A stretch of DNA of 28,258 nucleotides, taken from the NCBI GenBank assembly GCA_938039295.1, contig CALHUY010000038.1, positions 1 to 28,258 on the forward strand, written 5' to 3'. This DNA is from an uncultured Solobacterium sp. Lineage in GTDB: Bacteria > Bacillota_I > Bacilli_A > Erysipelotrichales > Erysipelotrichaceae. The notes under the pieces are model-generated. The model was not told the origin of the DNA. It saw only the letters and a list, made by a program, of their open reading frames with translations, and did no database searches. Numbering within the stretch: position 1 is the first letter of the stretch; every line of letters begins with the position of its first letter. Positions 6,460 to 14,409 of this stretch are shown here, piece after piece. Position numbers and translations under genes: made by a program.

Positions 6460-7855
6460 AATTTAGGTTATTTAAGTATTTTACAAGTCTTTGACCAATA
6501 CCATATAGTTCAGCACTACCGTTATTGTTGTTTGCACTAATGCAGAAGGAATAACGGTCTGTAAATCCCATCATGTAGCTATGAATACGATTATTTGCAC
6601 ATTCAGCAGTACCAGTTTTGGCATATACCATACCATAGCCACTTTCAGTTAAGCCATACTCTAAGGCTGCACTATGCATATATTCCTTTAGTTTTTCGTT
6701 TACGCTGTGTGTTGTGGTTGTGCTTAAGGAATTCTTAGAGGAACGATATAGTGTTCTTTCATCCGATTGAATAGATTTAACGATATGTGGTTGTAACATG
6801 ACACCATCATTTGCGATGGCTTGTGCCATCATCGCAATGTGAAGGGGAGTGATTGTTGTATTACCTTGTCCAAACGCTGTCTGTGCAAGTTCAGCGTTAT
6901 CATTGTTACCAATGTTGTAACTGGAATGAATGGTATCTAGATAAGGAATTGTAATATCCTTTCCTACCATAAATGCATTCATCATCTTACTGAGTTTATC
7001 TGCACCTACACGGATTCCTAAATCCGCAAAGTAACAGTTACAGGATTTCGCAAGGGCTGTATTCATATCAATGGAGCCGAATACTTGATTTTGGAAATTG
7101 GTAATCACAAAGTCACTACCTGCAGGGATGTAGCTACCAGTATCGTTAAACTGTAAGAAGCTATCGTCTAAGTTTTCATCTTCCTGCATGGTTAAGGCAG
7201 CTGCAGCAGTTACGATTTTAAAGGTACTGCCTGGTGGATCTTTTTCGAAAGTGCCACGACGGAATTGTGATTCCGCAATATTACTTGCAAGCATATCATC
7301 TGGATCATTCACATTAAAGTCTACTGTACTCTGTGAACTCAAGCAGAGAATTTCTCCAGTTTGATTATCCAATACGGTAATACTTCCTTCCATACCGTCT
7401 AATAATTGATATGCATAGTTTTGTAAGTCTGTATTTGTAGTCAGTTTTACAAGTGCACCTTGATTGTTTTGATCAAGATGAAAGAGGAGATAGTCTTTCA
7501 AATTTCCTCGTAAGCCATAACTATTTTGACGATGCTCATTGACGGAGTAATAACCAAGTAACCATGCATAACTTAGATTTTGTGGATAGTCTGCCGTTGC
7601 TCTTGTTTCTATTGCCGCATTACCAAGGATGGTAGTGCCATCACGGTCAATGATAGTACCTTCAATCGCATAGGATTTTATCGCATCGTAAATAATCTGA
7701 TATTTTGTTTTATTTGCGTTTGCATTTACACTTGGATTGATTAAATACTTATAGGCAAAGAATGAGGTAAACATCAAACTGACAATAATACATCCGACTT
7801 CTACGAGTCGTATTCTAGTCATCGAGATCGATTCTGGAGAACGCTTGTTCGTCAT
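6458..7855 (-). CDS. Class B penicillin-binding protein (D,D-transpeptidase), short form
   Basis: This 465-residue protein cross-links peptidoglycan outside the membrane. One N-terminal membrane segment (~residues 20-38, GCIIVSLMFTSFFAYKYLI) anchors it. The transpeptidase domain has all three motifs: S210-T-F-K213 (PPGSTFKIVTAA), S271-C-N273 (KSCNCYFADLG) and K413-T-G415 (YAKTGTAE). Class B PBPs often exceed 600 residues; this compact form lacks PASTA repeats and resembles the PbpA type paired with FtsW/RodA. The ATG at 7855 follows AAGGAGGT and lies inside the end of the upstream FtsW/RodA gene (41-nt overlap), so the two are coupled and should act as one glycan polymerase/transpeptidase complex. 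Whether it serves division, elongation or sporulation cannot be told. Confidence 0.92.
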   Translation of the reverse strand: MTNKRSPESISMTRIRLVEVGCIIVSLMFTSFFAYKYLINPSVNANANKTKYQIIYDAIKSYAIEGTIIDRDGTTILGNAAIETRATADYPQNLSYAWLLGYYSVNEHRQNSYGLRGNLKDYLLFHLDQNNQGALVKLTTNTDLQNYAYQLLDGMEGSITVLDNQTGEILCLSSQSTVDFNVNDPDDMLASNIAESQFRRGTFEKDPPGSTFKIVTAAAALTMQEDENLDDSFLQFNDTGSYIPAGSDFVITNFQNQVFGSIDMNTALAKSCNCYFADLGIRVGADKLSKMMNAFMVGKDITIPYLDTIHSSYNIGNNDNAELAQTAFGQGNTTITPLHIAMMAQAIANDGVMLQPHIVKSIQSDERTLYRSSKNSLSTTTTHSVNEKLKEYMHSAALEYGLTESGYGMVYAKTGTAECANNRIHSYMMGFTDRYSFCISANNNNGSAELYGIGQRLVKYLNNLN

Positions 7856-9245
7856 TGTTGTCGTTACCTCCTTGTTCTAAATCATCATCTTCAAATTCTT
7901 CTTCTCGCTGTGACATCTGTAGTAATATCCCCGCAAAGAAGAAGACGATTGCTTGATAGGTTCCACCACGTGATAAAAATGGTATAGGTAAACCTGCAAG
8001 TGGAATAATATTACAAGAGCCTAGTATCACCAGCATTGCTTGCATAAATAATAGAACTGTTGCGCCATACGCTACAACTGCATCCTGCTTATCTGTCTGA
8101 ATCAAACGTCTACTTAATTCGCTACCACGAATACCTACTTGTAGTAATAGGAATACAGCGATAAAGCCTAATGGCATACCAAATGAATTAACTAATGTCA
8201 CAAAAGCCATATCACTTTCAGGAACTGGTATCGCTGTAAAGTTAACAGTATTACCAAATAATCCAGACATCCATAATGCACGTTTTCCTTGGAATAATTG
8301 GTAACCTGCACCATATGGATCAGAGTTGATATTTGCAGTAATCGAAAAACGTAAATAAACTTTACGAACAATAGGCCATAGGATTCTAGTAATCGCATTT
8401 AAGTTTCCTGCTGCAGCACTAGGCGCAATAATCTTATAGAGCATAAATAAGATTACAATTGAAGATATTGTTGCAATCGCTATTGTTAAAAGATAGATTC
8501 TCTTTTTTCTACCTTTTTCCATAAAGATATACAGCATGGAAAGGTGTAAGAAATAGAGAATATAGAATGAACCAAGCTCATGAATCAGAACAGATCCAAT
8601 AAAGTTAATAATAAAGAATACACTAGAAAGAATTAAAATCGAACGATTTGAATAAGTCTTTCTAGCAGAGAATAATGAGCTATAGAAAAGAATGGCAGTA
8701 ATCTTTGCAAAGTCCGTTAACTGTAATGATATAGGGCCGATTTTGATCCATGCAGTTGTACCATAGCCATTTGTATCTTTTCCAAAGAATAGCAGGGCTA
8801 TGTAAAGACTGGCAGAAACTATCATTAAGAAATAGGTAGTATAGTTAAAGTTCAATGCTTTCCGTATCAAGCGATACATGAGGATAAGAACAATCGCTAC
8901 TGCAAGACCTGCAAAATACTTAATGATACTAAAGTGTGTAATCACTTGGTATTGAGCATCGATAATAACTTGTAAAGCAATCCCAATAGCCGCAAGTCCT
9001 GTAAATGCCGCAAATAAACGCATATCTGCAGCTTTGTTATAGAAATACGTACCAGAGAAAGCAATTACCAATAATAACGGTACTAAAGTTGTTAAATATT
9101 GAATGCCGGCGTTCATTGATTTCCAAAAGACAAATCCACCTAATAGAAATGTAAACAGTATGGCAGTGATCATCCATATCGCATCTTTACCAGAACGTGT
9201 ATCGATTTCTTCCGTTTCTGGTGAAAGTTTCTTTTTAAAAAACAT
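7815..9245 (-). CDS. FtsW/RodA/SpoVE-family peptidoglycan glycosyltransferase
   Basis: This 476-residue integral membrane protein polymerises lipid II glycan strands (SEDS family). It is hydrophobic with roughly ten to twelve membrane segments. The C-terminal part carries PIPFLSRGGTYQAIVFFFAG, very like the signature near the end of FtsW/RodA proteins, and an earlier GYQLFQGKRALWMSGLFG matches the conserved extracellular loop. An acidic tail (EDDDLEQGGNDNNDEQ) follows and is partly shared, in another frame, with the start of the PBP gene. I use the ATG at 9245, preceded by AAGGAGC; a longer frame to 9296 lacks a ribosome binding site. The overlap with the PBP gene indicates a coupled pair. 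RodA versus FtsW cannot be settled from the sequence. Confidence 0.92.
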   Translation of the reverse strand: MFFKKKLSPETEEIDTRSGKDAIWMITAILFTFLLGGFVFWKSMNAGIQYLTTLVPLLLVIAFSGTYFYNKAADMRLFAAFTGLAAIGIALQVIIDAQYQVITHFSIIKYFAGLAVAIVLILMYRLIRKALNFNYTTYFLMIVSASLYIALLFFGKDTNGYGTTAWIKIGPISLQLTDFAKITAILFYSSLFSARKTYSNRSILILSSVFFIINFIGSVLIHELGSFYILYFLHLSMLYIFMEKGRKKRIYLLTIAIATISSIVILFMLYKIIAPSAAAGNLNAITRILWPIVRKVYLRFSITANINSDPYGAGYQLFQGKRALWMSGLFGNTVNFTAIPVPESDMAFVTLVNSFGMPLGFIAVFLLLQVGIRGSELSRRLIQTDKQDAVVAYGATVLLFMQAMLVILGSCNIIPLAGLPIPFLSRGGTYQAIVFFFAGILLQMSQREEEFEDDDLEQGGNDNNDEQAFSRIDLDD

Positions 9246-9267
9246 AATCTGCTCCTTAATATGAATA

Positions 9268-9296
9268 AGAATAACTTTTTTAAAGAAAAGTCGCAA
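9268..9296 (-). promoter_or_regulatory. Promoter of the FtsW/RodA-PBP operon
   Basis: On the minus strand TTGCGA (9296-9291) and TATTCT (9273-9268) are 17 bp apart. The predicted start is about 15-20 nt before the ATG at 9245. ACTTTT/AAAAGT form a small inverted repeat within the spacer. Confidence 0.45.
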
Positions 9297-9327
9297 GTAA
9301 ACGAAAAATAAGAGTTGTAGTATCGAA

Positions 9328-9351
9328 TTTTCATAGTGAAAAGGCTATACT
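9328..9351 (+). promoter_or_regulatory. galM promoter -10 with adjoining palindrome (candidate operator)
   Basis: A perfect 6-3-6 palindrome, TTTTCA-TAG-TGAAAA (9328-9342), ends three bases before a -10 element TATACT (9346-9351). The expected -35 position has no good match. A protein bound to the palindrome would sit in the spacer and -35 zone, suiting either a repressor or an activator. It does not fit the CcpA cre consensus. Confidence 0.45.
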
Positions 9352-9402
9352 GATATTAAGCGATTTCAAAAATAAACATCATTATAAGGAGGATACATTT
9401 TC

Positions 9403-10413
9403 ATGGAAAAGACACTATTTGGAAAGAAATTAAGTGGGGAAGATATCTATCTCTATACCTTGGAAAATGAGAAATTTAAGGTACAGTTAAGTGATTATGG
9501 TGCAACACTTGTTGCCTTGATTGATAAAGAAAGTGGTAAGGATATTGTGCAAGGATATCCAACAGCCAAACAATATCAGGAAGAGGATACATTCTTAGGT
9601 GCTTCTGTAGGTAGAACTGCAAACCGTATTGGAAAGGGTAAGTTCTCCTTAAATGGAAAAGAATACACGTTATTTATCAATAATAATGGAAACTGCAATC
9701 ATGGTGGTAAAGAGGGTTTTGATAAAAAGATGTACGCAGTCAGTTCAACAGAGGACTCTATTACATTCTCTCGTATATCCCCAGATGGTGAGGAAGGGTA
9801 TCCTGGTAATCTAGACTACGCAATTACATATCGTTTATCAAATCAAGGATTACATATCGAAACAACTGCCACGACGGATCAAGATACCTTATTTGCATAT
9901 ACCAATCATGCATACTTTAATCTAAGTGAAAGTGATTCTATTTTAGATCATACGCTCATGATTCCTACAGATCACTATGCATTATTAGATGAAACATGCT
10001 TAACAAAGCCGGAATTTCAAGCAGTAGAAAACACTGCCTTTGACTTCCGTCAGGCAAAGAAGATTGGCCAAGATATAAACCTTGATGATATACAACTTAC
10101 ATACGGCAAAGGTTACGATCATCACTTCCCAATTCCAAATGAGGGATTACGTACAATGGCAATTCTTTCCGATGGAAAGCTAGAACTAGAAATGGCATCT
10201 GATTATCCAGGTTTCCATTTGTATACTGCTAACTGGCTAAATGGAGCAAGTGGTAAGTATGGACATCACTATCCAGAAAGAAGTTCTGTATGTTTAGAAG
10301 CAGAATATCTACCAAATGGTATCAACTATCCTAGTATTGAACCAAAGCCTATCATTCATGCAGGACAAACACAAAAACATCGCATCGACTTTTTGGTTCG
10401 ACATGTGAAATAG
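9403..10413 (+). CDS. galM: Aldose 1-epimerase (galactose mutarotase)
   Basis: This 336-residue cytoplasmic enzyme interconverts alpha and beta anomers of hexoses such as galactose and glucose. The beta-sandwich family motifs are in order: GASVGRTANRIGKGKFSLNG (~66-85), NCNHGGKEGFDKK with His100, TNHAYFNL with His169 as expected general acid, FHLYTANWL (~271-279) and CLEAEYLPNGINYP (~297-310) containing the catalytic glutamate. Length is normal. ATG at 9403 follows AAGGAGG. It lies 46 bp before a GH32 sugar hydrolase gene, so the pair probably handles hexoses released from an imported sugar. A palindrome overlaps its promoter. Confidence 0.93.
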   Translation: MEKTLFGKKLSGEDIYLYTLENEKFKVQLSDYGATLVALIDKESGKDIVQGYPTAKQYQEEDTFLGASVGRTANRIGKGKFSLNGKEYTLFINNNGNCNHGGKEGFDKKMYAVSSTEDSITFSRISPDGEEGYPGNLDYAITYRLSNQGLHIETTATTDQDTLFAYTNHAYFNLSESDSILDHTLMIPTDHYALLDETCLTKPEFQAVENTAFDFRQAKKIGQDINLDDIQLTYGKGYDHHFPIPNEGLRTMAILSDGKLELEMASDYPGFHLYTANWLNGASGKYGHHYPERSSVCLEAEYLPNGINYPSIEPKPIIHAGQTQKHRIDFLVRHVK

Positions 10414-10433
10414 AGAGAAAAATGACTTATAAT
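10405..10433 (+). promoter_or_regulatory. Internal promoter for the GH32 gene
   Basis: TATAAT (10428-10433) lies 17 bp after GTGAAA (10405-10410), which is in the last codons of galM. It would give the hydrolase gene its own transcript in addition to readthrough from galM. Confidence 0.5.
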
Positions 10434-10459
10434 AAATATGTAGTAATAGGAGGCACAAC

Positions 10460-11983
10460 ATGGCAACAGTCAATGAATTAGATAAAAAGCGGATGTTAAT
10501 GAAGAGGGATACAGATGAGTTGGTACGTGTACATGAAAAGATAGCAAAATCTTCATGGCGTGCGACATATCACGTACAACCAGTGACTGGCTTAATGAAT
10601 GATCCAAACGGATTTACTTACTGTAATAAGAAGTGGCATCTATTCTATCAATGGTTCCCATTCGGTCCAGTTCATGGCTTAAAGCACTGGTACCATGTCA
10701 CAAGTCCAGATTTAATTCATTGGGAAAATCGTGGGGTAGCACTCTTACCAACAGGAAAATATGAAAATAGCGGTTGTTATAGCGGTACTGCAATCAGCGA
10801 AGGAGATACAATCTACTTTGCCTATACGGGAAACTATCGTGATGAAAACCGTATGCGTAGACCTCACCAACTTCTAGCAACTCTAGAAGGTGATGAACAA
10901 TACACAAAGGCAATGCGTCCTTTGATTACTCCAAACGAGAACTATACGGAACATCAACGTGATCCAAAGATTGTACGCATTGATGATATGTACTATATCT
11001 TCTTAGGTGCCCAGAATAAACAAGAACAGGGAGTTATCCTAGTCTATTGTTCTGATTCAATTTTGACAGATTGGAAATTCCTTGGAGAACTAAAAGTAAA
11101 AGGCTATGAGAATGGCTTTGGCTACATGGTTGAATGTCCAGATGTACAAAAGATTGGATTACATGATGTATTAATCTTTAGCCCGCAGGGAATTGAACCA
11201 AGTGGAGATGAATTCCGCAATAAGTTTAATAGCGTCTATTTAATTGGTGATTTAGATTTAGAAACACTGACATTTACACCAGATGGACCTATGCAAGAAC
11301 TTGACCGTGGTTTTGATTTCTATGCACCACAATGTGCTTCACAGAATGTTTATTCTGATTGTTCAATCATGTCCGCATGGTTTGGTGTTCCAGATTATAC
11401 ATATCCACCAACAGATGAAGAGGGTTGGTCAGGACTACAAACCTTTGCACGTGAATTAACAATTCGCAAAGGTAAGCTCTATCAAACACCGGTTCGAGGA
11501 TTTGAATCGTTGAAGAAAGATGAACTATTCTGTGCAAAGAATGGTGAAATCATCAGTGATAAGCTACATGGACAAATGCCAAATAGTGCAATTATTCGCA
11601 TTGAAAATCCTGATGCGGAATCCCTTGATTTAAACTTATTCTCGCGTAACTATGTTATCGCAAGAGGATTTGCAATCTCCTATGACAAGTACGCAAAGCG
11701 TTTACGTATCGACCGTTCCGATTTAACAAATCAGTTAAATGTAGAATATGGCACAGATCGTCAAATCATTTTAGAGAATGCTTTAACTTCAATGGATATT
11801 TTCGTAGATCATAGTACAGTAGAAATCTTCGTCAATGAAGGTGAATACGTATTATCTGCACGCATCTTCCCAACTAAGGAAGAACACATGATTCGTATGG
11901 GTGGTAAAAACCTCAATCTATCCATCTGGAGTACAGAATCATCCGTAGATGATGCACCAGTATTCTTCGCAGAAAATCAATAA
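10460..11983 (+). CDS. scrB: GH32 sucrose-6-phosphate hydrolase / beta-fructofuranosidase
   Basis: This 507-residue enzyme is a family 32 glycoside hydrolase. The catalytic triad is visible: Asp48 in TGLMNDPNGF (nucleophile), Asp168 in the transition-state motif QRDPKIV, and Glu225 in MVECPDVQ (acid/base). A five-bladed propeller is followed by the C-terminal beta-sandwich (~380-500; DHSTVEIFVNEGE). There is no signal peptide, so the substrate is cytoplasmic, most likely sucrose-6-phosphate brought in by a PTS, or sucrose or short fructans by another carrier. No transporter, fructokinase or ScrR-type regulator lies nearby, so the symbol is given by family only. ATG at 10460 follows AGGAGG. 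It has its own promoter within the galM tail and is followed by a strong terminator. Confidence 0.9.
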   Translation: MATVNELDKKRMLMKRDTDELVRVHEKIAKSSWRATYHVQPVTGLMNDPNGFTYCNKKWHLFYQWFPFGPVHGLKHWYHVTSPDLIHWENRGVALLPTGKYENSGCYSGTAISEGDTIYFAYTGNYRDENRMRRPHQLLATLEGDEQYTKAMRPLITPNENYTEHQRDPKIVRIDDMYYIFLGAQNKQEQGVILVYCSDSILTDWKFLGELKVKGYENGFGYMVECPDVQKIGLHDVLIFSPQGIEPSGDEFRNKFNSVYLIGDLDLETLTFTPDGPMQELDRGFDFYAPQCASQNVYSDCSIMSAWFGVPDYTYPPTDEEGWSGLQTFARELTIRKGKLYQTPVRGFESLKKDELFCAKNGEIISDKLHGQMPNSAIIRIENPDAESLDLNLFSRNYVIARGFAISYDKYAKRLRIDRSDLTNQLNVEYGTDRQIILENALTSMDIFVDHSTVEIFVNEGEYVLSARIFPTKEEHMIRMGGKNLNLSIWSTESSVDDAPVFFAENQ

Positions 11984-12005
11984 AAGCAGGGAAACCTGCT
12001 TTTTT
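11982..12005 (+). terminator. Terminator after the galM-scrB unit
   Basis: AAAAGCAGG (11982-11990) pairs with CCTGCTTTT (11995-12003) around a GAAA tetraloop, followed by a T-run to 12005. It begins at the scrB stop codon. Confidence 0.92.
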
Positions 12006-12043
12006 CAATGATTGGTTGAAAAATATCAATGAATCATCAATGA
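12001..12043 (+). promoter_or_regulatory. Candidate operator upstream of the XRE-TPR gene
   Basis: TTTTTCAA (12001-12008) and TTGAAAAA (12016-12023) form a perfect 8-7-8 inverted repeat that shares its first bases with the preceding terminator's T-run. TCAATGA occurs three times in direct orientation at 12005, 12026 and 12037, start-to-start distances of 21 and 11, or about two turns and one turn of DNA. The half-site TTTTCA/TGAAAA is also found in the palindrome at the galM promoter. No clear sigma-A promoter could be placed in this stretch. Confidence 0.35.
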
Positions 12044-12087
12044 ACAGTTGTACTATTAATCTATAAGATATTTCTAGGAGGTGTAGT

Positions 12088-13101
12088 ATGACACTAGGAA
12101 AAATAATAAAACAATTGCGGAAAGAAACATTCTTATCTCAAGAACAACTTGCCGCAAAACTTAACATCACTGCACAAGCAGTCTCAAAATGGGAGAATGA
12201 AGAATCGTATCCAGATATTTTATTCTTGCCAAAAATCGCTGCGATATTTGGCGTCAAGATTGACGAACTATTTGACTATAAAGAGGATAGTGCATATCAA
12301 CAGATTGAAAATATGCTAGATCATGAACGCTACTTTACACATGCGGATTTTAGTAAAGCGGAAAGTTTCTTATTAGAACAACTATCCACAAATCCAAATG
12401 ATTTACATGCATTAACAGTACTCGGTGATTTATATCATGAATACGCAATTAGATTGGATGAGAAAGCAGCAGCCTATACCAAACAAGCACTTGCATTAAA
12501 TCCAGACGATAAGTCTTTACATAATACATTCCATCATGCAATGCATGGGGGAAGACTGGATTGGAATGTCGCAAATCATACTGCATTAATTCAGTATTAT
12601 CAAAACTTCGTTCAAGAACATCCGACCATCACACGTGCATATTTATATCTATTAGATAATTTAATTGATGATGGTCGACTGGATGAAGCTATCAAAGTAC
12701 TAGAAAGACGTCGTACAGTAATTCAAGATTGTTTCAATGACTTCTATCGCTTGCTTATTTACGAGTCAACAAATGGCTTTCAAGCGACGCGCAAAGAGTA
12801 TGATAACTATCTAGAAGAAAATCAAGAATGGCAAGCATACTTCTTAGTTGCGGGTAGATATGCAAGTCATGGCGAGTACATAAAAGCAATCGCTTTGTTT
12901 GAAACATCATTTGAACTACAACCAAAACCACGCTATATTGATCATCTAGAATCCATTGCACAACTATATTTACGCATGTACAAAAAGAATGAAGCAAAAC
13001 ATGCGTACAAACGTGAATTACAACTATTAAAAGAAGAATGGTATCAGGATGATTCTGCAGATGTACAAAGAGTAAATGCGCTATTAAAAAAGTGTGAATG
13101 A
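12088..13101 (+). CDS. XRE-family transcription regulator with TPR-like C-terminal domain
   Basis: This 337-residue protein has an N-terminal Cro/C1 helix-turn-helix (residues ~4-62; LSQEQLAAKLNITAQAVSKW) followed by a helical region of TPR-like repeats. Visible repeat elements include LHALTVLGDLYHEYAIRLDE, AYLYLLDNLIDDGRLDEAIK and YASHGEYIKAIALFETSFEL. In this family the TPR part usually senses a peptide or partner protein, or mediates dimer formation; the ligand here is unknown. ATG at 12088 follows AGGAGG. Repeats at 12001-12043 are candidate autoregulatory sites, and the galM palindrome with related half-sites suggests, weakly, that the sugar genes could be a target. It has no adjoining short peptide gene of the Rgg/PlcR type that I can see. 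It converges on the dehydratase-like gene. Confidence 0.88.
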   Translation: MTLGKIIKQLRKETFLSQEQLAAKLNITAQAVSKWENEESYPDILFLPKIAAIFGVKIDELFDYKEDSAYQQIENMLDHERYFTHADFSKAESFLLEQLSTNPNDLHALTVLGDLYHEYAIRLDEKAAAYTKQALALNPDDKSLHNTFHHAMHGGRLDWNVANHTALIQYYQNFVQEHPTITRAYLYLLDNLIDDGRLDEAIKVLERRRTVIQDCFNDFYRLLIYESTNGFQATRKEYDNYLEENQEWQAYFLVAGRYASHGEYIKAIALFETSFELQPKPRYIDHLESIAQLYLRMYKKNEAKHAYKRELQLLKEEWYQDDSADVQRVNALLKKCE

Positions 13102-13149
13102 TAAGAAAAATAGATTGACCAAAATTGGCCAATCTATTTTTTATCATTC
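13096..13149. terminator. Long bidirectional terminator containing both convergent stop codons
   Basis: GAATGATA (13096-13103) pairs with TATCATTC (13142-13149), and AAAAATAGATTG (13106-13117) with CAATCTATTTTT (13130-13141), giving 20 perfect pairs broken only by a two-base AG bulge. An inner CCAA/TTGG adds more pairs. The stop codons of the XRE gene (13099-13101) and the convergent gene (13144-13146) both lie in the outer arms; each gene ends in GAATGA. Confidence 0.85.
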
Positions 13150-14409
13150 TGTTGATTTAGTTTTCTGATTGAGACGTTCTTTGGCAACTGACAACATTAA
13201 CTTAATACGGTTTTCTTGGTTAACCTTTGTAGCACTAGGGTCATAGTCAACAGCTGTGATATTTGCGTTTGGATACTTTGCACGGATACGATTGACTACA
13301 CCTTTACCAGCGATGTGGTTTGGTAAACAACCAAATGGCTGTGCACAGACAATATTTTCATATCCTGTTTCAATTAATTCAATCATCTCAGCAGTTAGTA
13401 GCCATCCTTCACCCATCTTAACACCAAGGGATAGGATACCATCAGGCTTCTTCATTAATTCCTTAAAGGACATAGGACCGTGGAAGCCTGCGCTTTCCAT
13501 GGCTTTCGCCATGGCGATACCGATGTTATCTAAGAAAGCTAACATAAGATCAGCGACTTTACGTTTTACAAAAGGACCACCATAAATCTGTACGTCTAAT
13601 GTAGCGTTAGCGACGCAGTATTCAATATATCCCATAAGACCTGGCATATTGACTTCACAATCCTGTGATTCTAAGAAAGAGACTAGGTCATTGTTTCCCA
13701 TTGGGGAGAACTTAACATAGATTTCTCCGACAACACCAACTTTTACCTTTGGTGTTCGATTCACTGGAATTTTCGCAAAGTCATTTGCGATATCTTTGAA
13801 GCGACGCTTCATAGAGAAGATGGTGTAGTTCTTATTGTGGTTTAGCCAATCCTGTACTTGCGCTGTCCACTTGGTAACACAGGCAGCCGCATCACCTTTG
13901 TTAATTTCGTAAGGTTTTACTTGGTTGTGTAATGCCGCAATTAAGTCGCCGTATTCTGCTGCTGCTAAAACTTTGAGCAGAAGACGGAAACTAAGTGGCA
14001 TCGAAGATTCCTTTTCAAGACCTGATGCATTCAGTGATGCGACAGGGATATAATCATATCCTGCTTTAACAAGTGCCTTACGTAATAACTTAATGTAGTT
14101 AGAAGCACGACATCCACCACCGGATTGAGAAATCAATAGGGCAGTGTGTTGTAGGTCATATTTACCACTGTTTAGGGCATCTAAGAACTGACCAATAATT
14201 AATAATGCTGGATAACATGTATCATTGTGTACATACTTCAAACCAAGCTGGGCAACTTCTGCACCAGAGTTTTCTAGCATGATAATACGATAGCCTTCAC
14301 TTTCCATGGCAGCTTTTATCGCAGCAAACTGCATTGGGGCCATGTTAGGCGCAAGAATCGTATGTGTTTTTAACATGTCTTTTGTAAAGTTGGGTGTCAT
14401 GTATTCCAT
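13144..14409 (-). CDS. 2-hydroxyacyl-CoA dehydratase-like subunit, partner of the upstream activase
   Basis: This 421-residue protein resembles the C-terminal (HgdB/DUF2229-linked) part of the large activase-related proteins of anaerobic Firmicutes. Cysteines stand in motifs expected to hold iron-sulfur clusters: NDTCYP (Cys65), SQSGGGCRASNY (Cys100) and VCAQPFGCLPNHIAGKG (Cys355, Cys361). From memory, many relatives carry this segment fused to the activase in one chain of about 1400 residues. Here the ATG at 14409 overlaps the activase stop as TAATG, with AAAGGA upstream, so the two are coupled and probably form a complex. True (R)-2-hydroxyacyl-CoA dehydratases need two dehydratase subunits, and only one candidate is present, so the substrate is unknown. 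A role like the double-cubane-cluster proteins is another possibility. Confidence 0.8.
   Translation of the reverse strand: MEYMTPNFTKDMLKTHTILAPNMAPMQFAAIKAAMESEGYRIIMLENSGAEVAQLGLKYVHNDTCYPALLIIGQFLDALNSGKYDLQHTALLISQSGGGCRASNYIKLLRKALVKAGYDYIPVASLNASGLEKESSMPLSFRLLLKVLAAAEYGDLIAALHNQVKPYEINKGDAAACVTKWTAQVQDWLNHNKNYTIFSMKRRFKDIANDFAKIPVNRTPKVKVGVVGEIYVKFSPMGNNDLVSFLESQDCEVNMPGLMGYIEYCVANATLDVQIYGGPFVKRKVADLMLAFLDNIGIAMAKAMESAGFHGPMSFKELMKKPDGILSLGVKMGEGWLLTAEMIELIETGYENIVCAQPFGCLPNHIAGKGVVNRIRAKYPNANITAVDYDPSATKVNQENRIKLMLSVAKERLNQKTKSTE

Noticed and set aside
9246..9296. A longer FtsW/RodA start at 9296.
   Set aside because: It would include the likely promoter and lacks a ribosome binding site; AAGGAGC precedes the ATG at 9245.
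9328..9342. A CcpA cre site at galM.
   Set aside because: The palindrome has an outward TTTTCA..TGAAAA order and no central CG, so it does not match the cre pattern.
12755..13147. A 130-codon minus-strand frame opposite the XRE-TPR gene.
   Set aside because: It overlies a gene with clear domains and its peptide is low-complexity with many His and Leu, typical of an antisense shadow.
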